Assembly: GCF_010183535.1 (NCBI RefSeq)
Contig: NC_071331.1
Span: 2,170,001 to 2,234,000 of the forward strand
Source: Caenorhabditis remanei
Lineage: Eukaryota; Nematoda; Chromadorea; Rhabditida; Rhabditidae
Reading direction: 5' to 3'
Length of the DNA stretch: 64,000 nt
The notes under the pieces were generated by a model that was not told the origin of the DNA, did not search any database, and saw only the letters and a program-made list of their open reading frames with translations. The position numbers were made by a program, and so were the translations under genes. Each line of letters starts with the position of its first letter. The stretch's first letter is position 1. Below, piece by piece: positions 1-12,430 of this stretch.

Positions 1-2421
1 ACAGAACTTGCGTAAAAGAAAAGACTAACTTAAAAAAATCGATTGAGCACATAACTTCCAATTTAGTAACAGAAAACAAACCTACGCCTATAAATGAGAT
101 CAACTTTTAAAGTTTGTGGAACCTGGCTGGAGGATTTTATTAAAAAATTTGAGACACTCATTTGAACCAAAGTTTATTTTTCTGGAATGGTTTGGAATTA
201 GTTTCTTGTCTATCATACCACATTTACATTTTTCGAATGAAACAAGTATCGAAAAAGTTGAAGGTAACACAAACAAGTAACTGTAAAAGTTCAAACTTCC
301 ATTTTCCAACGATAATCCGATATTCTGTTTCGCATGTTTATTATAAATCGGGACGAAATATTTTTTCAGTACGTCTGAGTTTTTGTTCTTTTCCCGAGTT
401 CTCATCAATTTTCGAATCGTTTGTGTTGAAAATAAAATTAAGTTTGCTGAATGGATAACGAACAGAAATATTCTACCTGGGTGGTTATAGATTTTATGAA
501 ACCGCTAATCAATTTGAGAGAATTTTTTATGATGATGACTGTTACAGATTTATTCGTGTTTGATGACTGATTGACAGAACAATCCATGAATACAACAAAC
601 CTCTTCTTGAGAGAATCTTACCAAATAGAAGTGATGAAGCTATTAAATCAGATGATAAATGTGATGGCAAATAACGTGGGCTAAAAAGCAATTCCAGCTT
701 AAACTATATCTGGATAACAAACTTCTAAAACAGTAGTGCTAGGTTTTTTTTATGTGAAAATAAGTCAAATTTTGGAAACGTTGTTATGCAAATGTAATTT
801 ACAAAAAGAGTTAATAAAACAGGAAATTGACTGCTTGCAGTGACTCTCTTGGGATAACGACAGATTACAGATTCCAAATGACAGTTTCAATAAAACAATA
901 AATTTGACCAAAGCTTTCTTTGTTGATAAATGTTGCACTTTGGAGAACTGGCGAAAAAAGAAAAGAATCACTTAAAAATACGATTGAGCACCTAACTTCT
1001 AATTTAGTAACAACATACAAATGAACGCTTACATATTTCAAAGTTTGTGGAATCTGAAGGATGTTGTTGAAGAATTAGACACACTCACGATGACCAAAGT
1101 TATATTTCTTCCCGAATGCTTATAGGTTTTCTGAAGCTGTTAAACAATTTTGGAAAAATGTTGAATGATGCCGACTGTTCTAGATTTATTCGTGTTAGGT
1201 TAAGAATTGTCAGATTAAAAGCCATATGAAAAGTAATCTGTTTTTTCAGATTCAGACCAAATAGGAGTATTGAAACTGTGTTCGTTTGAAGACTGATCCG
1301 AACTGTAAGACTAGCTTGAAAATTTCTTTTTCGAAATTTTTTCATGAAACCAGTACCTCCAGATGATAACAAATGTTTCCCAATTATGTGAAAGCTAACT
1401 AGGAAAAAACATTTGCACTAACTAGTTTTTCGTATGAGCCAAGACGGTTAGGGATCCAGGTATACACCAAAAGATCCATCATCTGCTCTTTGTACAATAA
1501 AGTGACTCTACGGATCAGCCGGCTTTGGAGCTATTGACAGAATCTGGATCTCAGTCAAAGCAGCCGGTACCAACAGTAGAGCAACAACTGATACTTCAAT
1601 CGATTCAAAACGAGATTACGCTTACAAAGTTAACAGTATTTTTCTGAAAAACCGGAAGTGGTAAAATACAAAGACTAATCGAAGAACTATATTTGTATTG
1701 AAATTGAAAACTCCCGGTTTCTCAGCAGTTGTTTCAGTTTTTATAAATTCGTGGTTCTGTTTTGATTTGTCACCAAATTAATTCCAGAAACAGAAAGAGG
1801 TTTCTCATATTCAAAATCTGACAGTTCTCGATAATTGCGGTGATCACAATTTATATTATTATACTGTTTAATACCGAATAAAAATCGATGAGATTATAAA
1901 CGACGAAATTCGTCTTGCTCTTACGCCTTGCATTTATAACAGTAAACTTTACAGATTTCATGAGAACAGCTGCACTAATATCATTTATCTGGTCCTGGAG
2001 ACTGAGGAATGAGACGTCTTGTGTTCCAGGTTCTCAACCATTCATCGAGTTCCACCACCGAGGCCATCTGACAACCAGCCGCCACCTCCTGATGACGTCA
2101 CCTACATATCTGCCGCCTCATGATCTCACCCACTCTCTCCACTCCATCTGCTCGATCTCTTCTCTCGAGTGCTCTTCTGGCTCCGCCCTACACATTCTAT
2201 AGAGGATTAAAAATACTGTCTTTCTCATCTCTCGTGGGTTCTTTGCTCTTCTCACTTTAATTTAGACTATTTCGTCTCAATAAATTTTTATCAAATCTAT
2301 TATAGCAACACTAAAATCATTGCAATCTAGAATTAGAGAACAAAATGTTATACGGTGGAAATGGTAGAAAATGGAAGAGTTATCTGGTCCGGAGAATTGT
2401 GGAGCACATAGACCAACCGTG

Positions 2422-2728
2422 TTAGAGTTGACGAGGAAGACCAATTTCACCTCGGCTCATTTTGTAGAAGAACTCTGTAAAATAAGATTTTCAACTAGAT
2501 CGTTATTTGCTGGAATTTATCCACACTGAACTCGATACTATGAAAAAAAAAGTTCCAACTCACCAAGTACTCGTGGATCGTTTTCGAGCCAAATATTTTT
2601 GGTGTCACTCAGTATTGGGCAGTTCCAGAGTCGGAAGATATGAGTATTTGTCTCCTGAGTTATCTTCTCTTCAAAGTTAATACCAATGATTGTTTCCATG
2701 AAACATAGGTTGAAAGCCGGAATGGTGA
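2422..2728 (-). pseudogene. 3'-terminal two exons of an unidentified gene (relic or partial gene)
   Basis: On the minus strand an exon at 2728-2564 follows a TTTGCAG acceptor, ends at a GTGAGT donor, and joins in phase to a last exon at 2474-2422 (acceptor ATTTTACAG) that ends in TAA. Together they encode about 72 residues, including FMETIIGINFEEKI, RLWNCPILSDTKNIW and RVLEFFYKMSRGEIG. The 47-nt intron before the first exon has a good donor (GTAAGT at 2775), but the exon upstream of it (about 2776-2860, reading NSPYKFLTEDPVVFFI) ends one base out of phase after a run of eight Ts. That suggests a homopolymer frameshift, or a relic. The ETIIG stretch loosely recalls cytochrome P450 sequences, but I would not assign a family. 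Confidence 0.4.
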
Positions 2729-3988
2729 CTGCAAAGAAGACAATTTAAAAAATTGAAAGTGGTTAAAACACTTACAGTATAAAAAAAACAACAGGATCCT
2801 CGGTCAGAAACTTGTATGGTGAGTTTCGTGTTCCTCTGTTAGCGGCAATCCAATTCTTTGAGCATCAGTCAGATTCCACCCGTTCAAGTCCGGGAAGATT
2901 AACAGAAACGCGAGATTCAAAACTTCTGAAAATTTGGGGATATTTTAAATTTATTTTTTATGTTAAATTAGCAAGTATTAATTTTTTAATTTTTAATTGT
3001 TCTATTTATCCCAACTCACCATTTAGAATTCAATAAAAATAAGTAGTTTTCATAAGGAAAACTGAAAAAATTAAAACAGATAAATAAACAACGTGTTCTC
3101 AGCTTTTCAATGATATAGGTCACTTGCCATAACTCCATACCCCACTCACAACATTCCCTAGTCAGAAATTGTTTTAGTTTACAGAAATTTGTGGTTATGG
3201 GACATTGAGTTATTTCATTTGTCCCCAAATTATTTCTAGAAATAGAAAACGATTCATCATATCAAAATCTAACATCTCTCAAGAAAATAATCAAACGGAA
3301 CTTCTAAAATCTAGAAATACATACCTTACATTTAAAACAGAAAAATTTACCAAATACATCAGAACATCTGCACTAATCTCCTTTATTGTTTTATCATGCC
3401 CAGAAGACAATCTATATTTTATTACCGTTTAGCACCGAGAACTTAGAACTCGCTGAATTTTTATGACAATTTTAGTTTACCTCGGATATGTTGAAATCCA
3501 TCTAAACCATCTAAAACAGAAAATGTTACCGAACTCATGAAAACAGCTGCACTAATCTCTTTCATTGTTGCATCTGGTCCCGGAAACTGGGTAATAAGAC
3601 GTCTAGTGTTCCAGGAGTACACCAGAAGGTCCATCATCTGCTCTTCATGGAATAAAGAGGGGCTTGTGCAATAGCCAGGTGAAACTCAGTAAGACCATCG
3701 GGTACCGACAGACGATGATGGGTGAAAAAATAAGAAAAATATGAACTAGTTGTGAAAGAAACTATTATAAAAAACTGGTTCGACAAGAAATGAAAAGTCA
3801 TTTTTTAGATTGCAAATATCGGCTGTAGGGAAAAATAAGATCGTTCATAGAATTGCTGAAACTATCAAGAAACTATGGAAAAATTCAAAATTATAATTCT
3901 CAGTAACAAGTACCAAAATTGATTACTTTTTCACCATGCCCATTTTTCTGGTTGACATTTTTTGCAAGTTTTTTAGTCGTGGTGAATA

Positions 3989-4536
3989 AGGCTTCCATTC
4001 GGTCCAGTCGGGTTCGGTCCGACCGTCGACCGACCGCCGACCCGACCGACTGCCGACCGACCGAGCCGACCGAGGTCCGCATTTGTGCGTGAAGTGTTTG
4101 CGTATTTATCGGCGGAAGTTTAAATTTAGTTTATTTTTTTTCATAAATTTCAGAATTTTTAAAATTCAATTTGTGAAAAGTGCGCTGAAAATTATGTCAA
4201 AACATGATTCACTTTGAAAAATTTGACGAATATCGAGTGATTTTTGAAAATCGGAATAATAAACCTGTGGTCATTAAAAATTGCACTTTGACCGAAAATT
4301 GGTATTAAAAATTGTTGGAAGTACTAATTTTGTCCAAATTATTCCAAATTAATTTCATTTTTTGTCATCCTTGCCCGGAAAAATGTCAGTTTTCAGCCGG
4401 ATTTCTTTTCAAAAATTGTCGTCGATTATGGCGCATACAGACAGAAAAAATTGCGTAGGTCGGCGATCAGTCGGTCGGGGGTCGGTCGGGTCGGCGGTCG
4501 GTCAGGTCGGTCAAAAATTGGACCGAATGGAAGCCT
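3989..4536. mobile_element. TA-flanked non-autonomous DNA transposon with GACCG-rich arms
   Basis: Termini AGGCTTCCATTCGGTCC and its inverse are flanked by TA at 3987-3988 and 4537-4538. Inside each end lies about 80-90 bp of degenerate GACCGACC / GGTCGGTC repeats in opposite orientation. No ORF resembles a transposase. The 548-bp element is absent from the related unit near 8800, which reads through the corresponding TA-containing site. Confidence 0.75.
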
Positions 4537-5578
4537 TAGTGGTGAAATCGGTTCATTCAATCTGGTCGAACGCTTTGAACCTCTCAATTATGGATACAAA
4601 ATTTGTATTTGTCCAAATTTTCAGAATTCTGACAGAAATCCGGTAAAGCTCTAAAAAAGATCCTTGCTCGATTATTTGAAAAAATCATGCAATATATTAA
4701 ATTTTTTATATGAAAGCTCTGGAACACGATAATAATAATTTCAAATTATAAATCTTCATTAGTCCATCAGATTTCTATTGTGTATCTGAAATATAGTTAA
4801 TTTTCATTCAATTAAAAACGCATTAATCGCCTTATCGCCTCGGATGACGGCTACTAATCAATAAATAGCTCCGTATTGGATACATTGTCTGGTAAGTCCA
4901 TCAGTTTCAGTTGAAGTGTTTATGTGCATCAAATATTTGAATTATTACAAATTAGCGGTAATACTTCCAAATAAGACATTCGTGAAACAGAGAGTTTTTC
5001 AAGTTCGTCAAAAAATTCTATCTGTCTGTTGGTTTGTCTAAATTTACATGTTTAGTTGTGCTCAGTCCTTTTATTTCTTCATATGCATTAAGTTCACCAG
5101 ACTGTTAAAATGATAGTCATGTCTCTGTATGTGTTTTGTCAGGTCAGTAGGTTTAAGATTGTATTGTGATGATCACATTAGAATCAAATCGATAACAGTT
5201 TTTTATGTTGATGGTATAAAACATTCATTGAACGGGAACTTTCATAATTTATTGCCACACTGTTATTATTCAATTACCATTGGAAACAACCGATTCTAAA
5301 CGAAACTTTTCTGAAACTGTATCTTCCAATCGTTCCATGAAATGAAGTTATCTGACGATGTATCCAAATGATTTTCTTTGTCAATTCGCTACACTATCAT
5401 AACACCGAAACTAAAACTTGTCCAATAATAAATAAAGCGTACTTGTAACAGTGATCTCACACGAATTTGTCTGATTGCCACTGTTTTGAAGGTTAATTGC
5501 AAGATTCATCCTAACAAAACAATCAAGCACCAGTAATTTTTCCAGACATTTAGAAACTGTAAATTTCTGGATTACATT

Positions 5579-5645
5579 GGAAAAAAATTAAAGAAGATAT
5601 TGCAGGAAATTTGATTCATTTCTAAATAAAAGTTGTTTGAAACAG
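5579..5645 (-). ncRNA. predicted 21U-RNA (piRNA) locus with upstream motif
   Basis: CTGTTTCA core on the minus strand at 5645-5638; predicted 5' U at 5599 (context CAAT), 39 nt past the core. Confidence 0.55.
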
Positions 5646-5751
5646 TAAAAATTCGGGAAGTGATAATTATAATATCTTCACTTATCTGTATCTCTATGAT
5701 TCAAACTAAATTTTTTTTTCTTCTTCATTGTTTCATTATTTCAATTTTATG

Positions 5752-5818
5752 CCAATATGATGACGAACCAAAATGTTGCTAAATTTGAACATATGCTAAT
5801 GAAATGATTCTGAAACAG
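5752..5818 (-). ncRNA. predicted 21U-RNA locus
   Basis: Minus-strand CTGTTTCA at 5818-5811; predicted 5' U at 5772 (CATT), 39 nt past the core. Confidence 0.55.
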
Positions 5819-6781
5819 TAGTTTTGCACTTTCATCGACATGATTTAATGCTTTGAATCTGGAGAAAATGATGACTTGAGAGAAAGAGGAATTATATAAC
5901 GTATGATCACTCAAATAATTTTGCATAGAAAATTCAGCTTCCGGAATGAAGTTAAATTTTGTTTTCACTTGTCAGTTGTAAAAACTGTTGATTCTGATTA
6001 TTTCAACTTGCATTCGGGCATTGACAAGTATGATTCTAGGTGAAACACTGAAACGATTTCAGAAACTGTTAATCAATTTGGCAGAAATGCTTTATGATTC
6101 GGGTTGGAGCGTTGCGAGAACTAATCTCTTTTCAGATAATCTTACCAAGTAGGAGTAATGAAATTGTGTTCGTTGGAAGATTGATCGAAAATCCAAGGCC
6201 AACTTGAAAATTCCTTCATGTACTTTTTTCCTGAAATCATTTTCATTTGCAGCACTTGAAAATGTGAAAACGTGTTTCTCAATTATGTGAAATCTAACTT
6301 GGAAAGAACAACTGCACTAAGTACTTAGTACTTGACAATATTTCTCCAGGTGTACAGCAAAAGATCCAAGATCTGCTCTTTGTAGAATAAGGAGACTATA
6401 TGGACCAGCCGGCTTTGGTGCATTAGCCATCTGGAACTCTGTCGAAGCAGCCGGTACCAACAACGGATTAACAACTGACACTTTGAGAAGCTAAATATAG
6501 TAAGTGATTCAAACAGGAATACGCTGTCAAAGCTAACAGAGTTGTTATAATTGTAAGAAACCGGAAACAGCAAAAGAAATTGACTAAGCGGAAAACTTTA
6601 GTTTTGATGAAAGTATTGAAATTGAAAATTTCCGGTTTCTCAGAAATTGTTTTAGTTTATAGAAATTTGTGGTTGTGTATATGTATTATTTCCAATAAAG
6701 GATTCCTCATATCAAAATCTAACAGGTCTCGTTAATTGCGGTGATCACTATCTATTTTATTACCGTTTAGTACCAATTATA

Positions 6782-8050
6782 TCAGGCTGGTGCATAAGTT
6801 TCTTTCTTTTTTTGGATCATTTTTGTCATGAAATTTCTAGAAGGCTAATAACTCACATAATGATAAATATAGTTATTTAGTAGCTATAACTTATTGTGAT
6901 TATACCTGTGACATGACGTCTGCCATCTGCTGAATCTCAGCCGTAGACAAGTCAAAATACATGAGGAACCCTTTTTTGGTACCATTCTTCGTCTTCATTT
7001 TTTTCTCAGAAAATGTTGACGAGAATGGGTGATCTATTCAAAATTAAAACAAGCTAAAAAAATTATGTTAAAAAAATTAATAATGACATTTGAACTAAGC
7101 AACTGTAGTTTAGTGCCGGTCGCTGAAGAACGGCGAGGATCAGCAATTTACGAATGTTTGAGTTTTTTCGATTTTTCTTTAACGCTAGATAATGAAATTG
7201 GTAGAAATGTTTATTTTTGAATAGAGTAGGCATTGACGTTTCTGAATTTATTTTGTTTCAGATGATTAAGCAATTTGCTTTTTTTCACAGAAAGCACGAA
7301 TTCAACATCATCAAAGTCACGTGATTTTTAAGTTTGATGAAGCCTGCTACTCGTGCTTCTGAATCAATCCACTAGATCTTTTGCACATTTTTAGAGCAAT
7401 GTATCTACTGTTGATTACTTGTAAGGAGATAGTTCTGACTTGCTTGAAAGCGTTGATAAGAGACCTAGACTTCACCCAGGTCTACTACACATAACGTTTT
7501 TAAAGCACAAAAATCATAGCAAACACGCGACCCACGTTTTATCACTTAATTAAATGGTTTTCTTATTATTTTTTTCTGGAATCACTTACTCATGTTGCCT
7601 TCTAACTTTTACACATAGTTTGGCATAAATGCTCTCTCAGATGTTTATATAATATGCTTGAACGTAGCTGAACAATGATTTCTAGTTGCTGTCAATCGTC
7701 TGATCATAATTTTTTCGCCTTTAACGTTCTGACCGAAAACTAAAATGTGACAACAAGGTAAAGTATTTTTCTATAACTTTCATTTAGTTTCCCATTAAGA
7801 TCGTCAAATTTTGATACCAATGTCGGCTAGAACCAAAAAACTTTCCAAAATAGGCGTTTGGTTGACCACAGAAAAAACCATAGTTTTAACGAGCGGAATG
7901 TCTAGGCACCAATTTAAAACTGTATTTGTTAGCCACTGAGAAGGTCATTAGAATGCAAAAAAGTTTGGGTCGATAAACAATCACAGTATCTAGAAACCGT
8001 GAGTCAAAATTCAACCTCAAAAAAAGAAAGAAACTTATGCACCAGCCTAA
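6782..8050. mobile_element. mariner-type TIR element, copy 1 (non-autonomous)
   Basis: The 1269-bp element has inverted termini of about 34 bp beginning TYAGGCTGGTGCATAAG, flanked by TA at 6780-6781 and 8051-8052. Termini with GGTTGGTGC-like cores are typical of mariner elements. The interior has only a 63-codon plus-strand frame (7029-7220) and no recognisable DDE transposase. It is the same length as copy 2 at 10227 and reads the same wherever I compared. Unit B, near 3430, is an uninterrupted relative of the insertion site. Confidence 0.85.
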
Positions 8051-8736
8051 TAACTCGAAGAGTTTATGTGACGACATTAGTGCGTCCCTTACATCGAAAA
8101 CAGAATATTCTACCGAATACATGAAAACAGCTGCACTAATCTCTTTCATTGTTTCATCTGGTCCTGGAGACTGGGTGAATGAGACGTCTGGTATTCCAGG
8201 TGTATACCAGAAGGTCCATCATCTGCTCTTCGTAGAATAAGGAGGCTCTGTGGACCAGCTGGCTTTTGCGTGTCTGGTGCAATAGCCAGCTGGAACTCAG
8301 TAAGGCCATTCGGTACAGGCAGATGACGATGAGTGAGAAAGTTAGAAAATTTTGAATTGGTTGTGAATGAAATTATTATAAAAAATAACAGTTTGGTAAG
8401 AAAGTCGAAAAAAAACAGTCTTGATTTTTATAATTTTGGTATAAAATAGCAATCAAAAAACTGGAGAATTAATTATAGGAAATAAATAAAACCGGTCATA
8501 GGATTGCTGAAACTGTCAAGAAATTCTAGAAAAGTTTCAAATTTTAGTTCTCCGTACAAACTATTTTGAATTGAATTGATTTATTGAGATGAAGGGCCAA
8601 AAGCCACTAACACAATCACAGTAGAGAACAAACAAAAGCGATAAGGAAATTAGATTAGTAGGTAGACATGTTAAGAGTGAGATAATTAGAGAAGTCAAGA
8701 AGTAAAAAGTACTCAAAGCAGATCCAAAATGAAAGG

Positions 8737-8744
8737 CTGTTTCA
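8737..8744 (+). promoter_or_regulatory. CTGTTTCA core without a good start at +37 to +41
   Basis: Exact octamer in the unit C repeat; no YRNT at the expected distance, so a weak candidate. Confidence 0.25.
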
Positions 8745-9466
8745 CCATGACCATTTTCTGCTTGACAATTTTTAGAAAAGCTCCGTTTCGAGTCCTCACA
8801 TTAAGTAATAGATTCATTCAATCAGTTCAATCAGGTCGAACGTCTTCATTTTCTGAATTATGGATCCAAAATTTGAATTTGTCCAAAACTTTCAGATTTC
8901 TGATAGAAAGCCGGCTAAGCTTTGAGAAAGATATTTTTGTTCTCTATTTGAAGCTTTTAGGGAAAAATAACCAGTTGCATAGTCGACGACTTCTTTATAT
9001 GAAAGTTCCTAAACACGATAATTATTTTTAAAGTTGCAAGCATTGTTGCTAGTTCAGATAGTTTTACAGTTTCTTATTTTTGTTATATCGAATTTCACAG
9101 TGTCTACAAAGTTTTCTCTCCACCATTCGAATTTTCCAAACTTCCAATTCGCTATTGCCCTCATCATTTCTTCCCTTTCCGCTCGTCTGTTCAGAATTTC
9201 TGGAGTGCTTCTTCTTTTTCTTTTTCTTCAACTACATCATCTGCCTTTAGGCTAGCTTCTGCTCTCAGAGCCATATGTGGCAAGCAGCTGGAGAGAGAAG
9301 AACGACGAATCGAGAATCTAATTGCAACGAGGAACGGAAGAAGAAGGGGAAAATGCGGGAAAATGATGAGAAGAAAGGGAAAATAAGGAGGATGGTAATG
9401 ATGAGTGTGAAATGTATTGGATGGGGTCTTCAGCAAGGCAGCGATAAAAATAGTAAATGTTATATA

Positions 9467-9817
9467 CCAGTCGGTTAACGCAGCCTAAGGGCTGCTCAAC
9501 CTCCTTTTCTACACCACCCGTGTTGAAAATTTGAAGAAATGAATTTGAAGAATGAAAAAGTTCTATAATTATTTTCCACGTGAACTACTATTTCCCTATT
9601 TCGGAACCGAAAGCCACTGAATGGCTTGAAACCCAAGTTTTTTCACCTAGTGGCCTAGTCGAGGCCTGTTCTAACTAAAAAAATAGACGGGCATCAAGTG
9701 GTGAAAATTTCTGATCCTTTGGTCCAACTTTGAAGAAAATCGGTTCAGTAGGAAGGGCGGTAGGATCGGCCACAGACAGACAAACATACACCCGTTTGCG
9801 TTTGTTAATAGTAAAAA
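9467..9817 (-). mobile_element. short non-autonomous Helitron
   Basis: Read on the minus strand, the element starts near 9817 with TTTTTACTATTAAC (family start TCTTTACTAAT, so the first C is mutated). It ends at 9467 with a GCAGCCCTTAGGCTGC hairpin followed by CTGG, with host T next to the end. The host A/T junction without a target duplication and the hairpin plus CTRR end are Helitron hallmarks. Both ends match the 2.2-kb copy at 51124-53348. 351 bp, no protein-coding content. Confidence 0.65.
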
Positions 9818-9841
9818 TAGAAGAAAGTATTATCGGAATGC

Positions 9842-9849
9842 TGAAACAG
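9842..9849 (-). promoter_or_regulatory. CTGTTTCA core (minus strand), weak 21U candidate
   Basis: Exact octamer; nearest YRNT lies at +35, inside the small Helitron end. Divergent from the site at 9937. Confidence 0.3.
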
Positions 9850-9936
9850 ACTAAAGTGTCGAAAGTCGAGCTATAACCAAATTTTCGACTATTACATAGC
9901 AAGTGAGGGAAGACACTTTTTGAAAAAAAAAGTACA

Positions 9937-10002
9937 CTGTTTCAGATTTAGAATATTAAACTTTTCGCTTGCTTGGTATGTTTCTTCTCGCCGCAATGTT
10001 CA
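9937..10002 (+). ncRNA. predicted 21U-RNA locus
   Basis: CTGTTTCA at 9937-9944; predicted 5' U at 9982 (TGTT), +38. Confidence 0.5.
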
Positions 10003-10226
10003 AACCACAATCTAGAACAATTAAAATAATTTATTTTCAAGAAAAACTAAAAGCTTACAGATAGAATGAACAATTGTTTAATAAATGCGTATAAATCAAA
10101 CCGTCAGCTTCATTTTTGTAGTTGACAACTTTTTTATACGAGCACTCTGAAAATGACTCTTTATCTGAGTTTAAAAAATTTCTTATAATTCTCTAAGGGG
10201 TAAACCAAGCAAAAAATGGTCAACTA

Positions 10227-11495
10227 TCAGGCTGGTGCATAAGTTTCTTTCTTTTTTTGGATCATTTTTGTCATGAAATTTCTAGAAGGCTAATAACTCA
10301 CATAATGATAAATATAGTTATTTAGTAGCTATAACTTATTGTGATTATACCTGTGACATGACGTCTGCCATCTGCTGAATCTCAGCCGTAGACAAGTCAA
10401 AATACATGAGGAACCCTTTTTTGGTACCATTCTTCGTCTTCATTTTTTTCTCAGAAAATGTTGACGAGAATGGGTGATCTATTCAAAATTAAAACAAGCT
10501 AAAAAAATTATGTTAAAAAAATTAATAATGACATTTGAACTAAGCAACTGTAGTTTAGTGCCGGTCGCTGAAGAACGGCGAGGATCAGCAATTTACGAAT
10601 GTTTGAGTTTTTTCGATTTTTCTTTAACGCTAGATAATGAAATTGGTAGAAATGTTTATTTTTGAATAGAGTAGGCATTGACGTTTCTGAATTTATTTTG
10701 TTTCAGATGATTAAGCAATTTGCTTTTTTTCACAGAAAGCACGAATTCAACATCATCAAAGTCACGTGATTTTTAAGTTTGATGAAGCCTGCTACTCGTG
10801 CTTCTGAATCAATCCACTAGATCTTTTGCACATTTTTAGAGCAATGTATCTACTGTTGATTACTTGTAAGGAGATAGTTCTGACTTGCTTGAAAGCGTTG
10901 ATAAGAGACCTAGACTTCACCCAGGTCTACTACACATAACGTTTTTAAAGCACAAAAATCATAGCAAACACGCGACCCACGTTTTATCACTTAATTAAAT
11001 GGTTTTCTTATTATTTTTTTCTGGAATCACTTACTCATGTTGCCTTCTAACTTTTACACATAGTTTGGCATAAATGCTCTCTCAGATGTTTATATAATAT
11101 GCTTGAACGTAGCTGAACAATGATTTCTAGTTGCTGTCAATCGTCTGATCATAATTTTTTCGCCTTTAACGTTCTGACCGAAAACTAAAATGTGACAACA
11201 AGGTAAAGTATTTTTCTATAACTTTCATTTAGTTTCCCATTAAGATCGTCAAATTTTGATACCAATGTCGGCTAGAACCAAAAAACTTTCCAAAATAGGC
11301 GTTTGGTTGACCACAGAAAAAACCATAGTTTTAACGAGCGGAATGTCTAGGCACCAATTTAAAACTGTATTTGTTAGCCACTGAGAAGGTCATTAGAATG
11401 CAAAAAAGTTTGGGTCGATAAACAATCACAGTATCTAGAAACCGTGAGTCAAAATTCAACCTCAAAAAAAGAAAGAAACTTATGCACCAGCCTAA
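10227..11495. mobile_element. mariner-type TIR element, copy 2 (non-autonomous)
   Basis: 1269 bp, with the same termini and interior as copy 1 at 6782, flanked by TA at 10225-10226 and 11496-11497, in the same orientation 3445 bp away. The near-identity implies recent transposition or gene conversion. No transposase gene inside. Confidence 0.85.
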
Positions 11496-11768
11496 TACAA
11501 AAATGAAGCTCTATCTTGGTGTATCCGAACATTTTTAAAATTATGAGACCATCTTATGGCGAACATCTCAAAATAAATCGGGCTTGTTAAAATTATGAAA
11601 AAAATTTCTGTAACAGTGTGCTGAGAAAACAAATTACTCATACCTATACAACTGATAGAACATTGATACAATCCTGTACGAAGTATATTTTTGGTTTCAC
11701 TTATTCGAATTGGTAATTTAAAATTTTGCTGCACCATTCTTACTGACGAAAACATTTCTCGTAGAGTC

Positions 11769-11835
11769 CTGTTTCAAAATCTAGACATCTTCTTTTTCTC
11801 ATTTACCTGGGCATTGAGCGTGTGCTGTAATCTCC
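11769..11835 (+). ncRNA. predicted 21U-RNA locus
   Basis: CTGTTTCA at 11769-11776; predicted 5' U at 11815 (CATT), +39. Tandem partner of the locus at 12144. Confidence 0.55.
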
Positions 11836-12143
11836 TTTATTTCAGATCTCTCATCTGCTCTGCTAGTTATCCAACAAAATCCACACCACCTGCAATAATC
11901 CATTTCCACATGTCTCCCCCTTTTACCTGTTTTCATAAATTTGTCTTCATGTCTAATCGTGGGTTCATGGTATGATTCCCGAATTGTATTAATCTTGTAA
12001 AGTTTACAGTTGCAATGAGATTTGAAAAAATAACAGACACTGAAAAAACTGATATGAGTTGTTTTCGGTTTCACTTATCCTTTTCAATTATTTGAAACTA
12101 TTCTGCACCAGTCGAAATGTTTGAAGATATTTGTCACAGTGCC

Positions 12144-12212
12144 CTGTTTCAAAATCTAGATATCTTCCATGTCTCTTTCTCTTATGAGTAGTACAGCTCT
12201 TCCCCAACAAAA
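12144..12212 (+). ncRNA. predicted 21U-RNA locus
   Basis: CTGTTTCA at 12144-12151; predicted 5' U at 12192 (TAGT), +41. Confidence 0.5.
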
Positions 12213-12217
12213 TCCAC

Positions 12218-12418
12218 CACCTGCAATAATCCCTCACCTGTTCTCATAATTTAGTCGTCCCACCACCCCTCATCTACCTGTTTTTTTACTCTAAATGTAA
12301 GAACTATCAGGTGTGACGGGGGCCCAAGTGTTTTTCCAATCTCCATCCCAATCACCTGTGCCCCACCTGGAATCCTAAAAATAAAGCCACACCAGGTGTC
12401 AATTCATACACACACCTG
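12218..12418. promoter_or_regulatory. cluster of CACCTG/CAGGTG E-boxes
   Basis: Seven exact sites at 12218, 12235, 12308, 12353, 12364, 12393 and 12413, with an eighth at 11887 in the tandem copy. Composition predicts far fewer than one in 200 bp. CACCTG is bound by bHLH heterodimers and by Snail/ZEB zinc-finger repressors. The cluster lies 1.8 kb beyond the 3' end of the bHLH gene at 14264-14711; a regulatory role is inference. Confidence 0.45.
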
Positions 12419-12430
12419 CGACTTTAACTG

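Larger units (their letters stand above)
1100..9030. repeat. three diverged copies of a segmental repeat unit
   Basis: Related sequence recurs in order: unit A about 1100-2200, unit B about 3160-4790, unit C about 5990-6780 continuing at 8052-9030. Shared marks include a block around CAGCTGCACTAATCTC (near 1965, 3365, 3545 and 8115) and one around CATCATCTGCTCTT (near 1480, 3631 and 8215, with a variant near 6366). Unit C is interrupted by a mariner-type element and unit B by a GACCG-rich element, so both insertions came after the duplications. Short open stretches occur on the minus strand, but none is open across all copies; I cannot name a parent gene. Confidence 0.6.
11690..12430. repeat. 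local tandem duplication, period about 375 bp
   Basis: The segment with CCTGTTTCAAAATCTAGA at 11768 recurs at 12143. Shared downstream landmarks include CAACAAAATCCAC and ACCTGCAATAATCC. Each copy carries a predicted 21U locus. Confidence 0.65.

Noticed and set aside
7029..7220. 63-codon frame repeated in both mariner-type copies
   Set aside because: No transposase motif, Lys/Leu-rich, and duplicated only because the element is duplicated.
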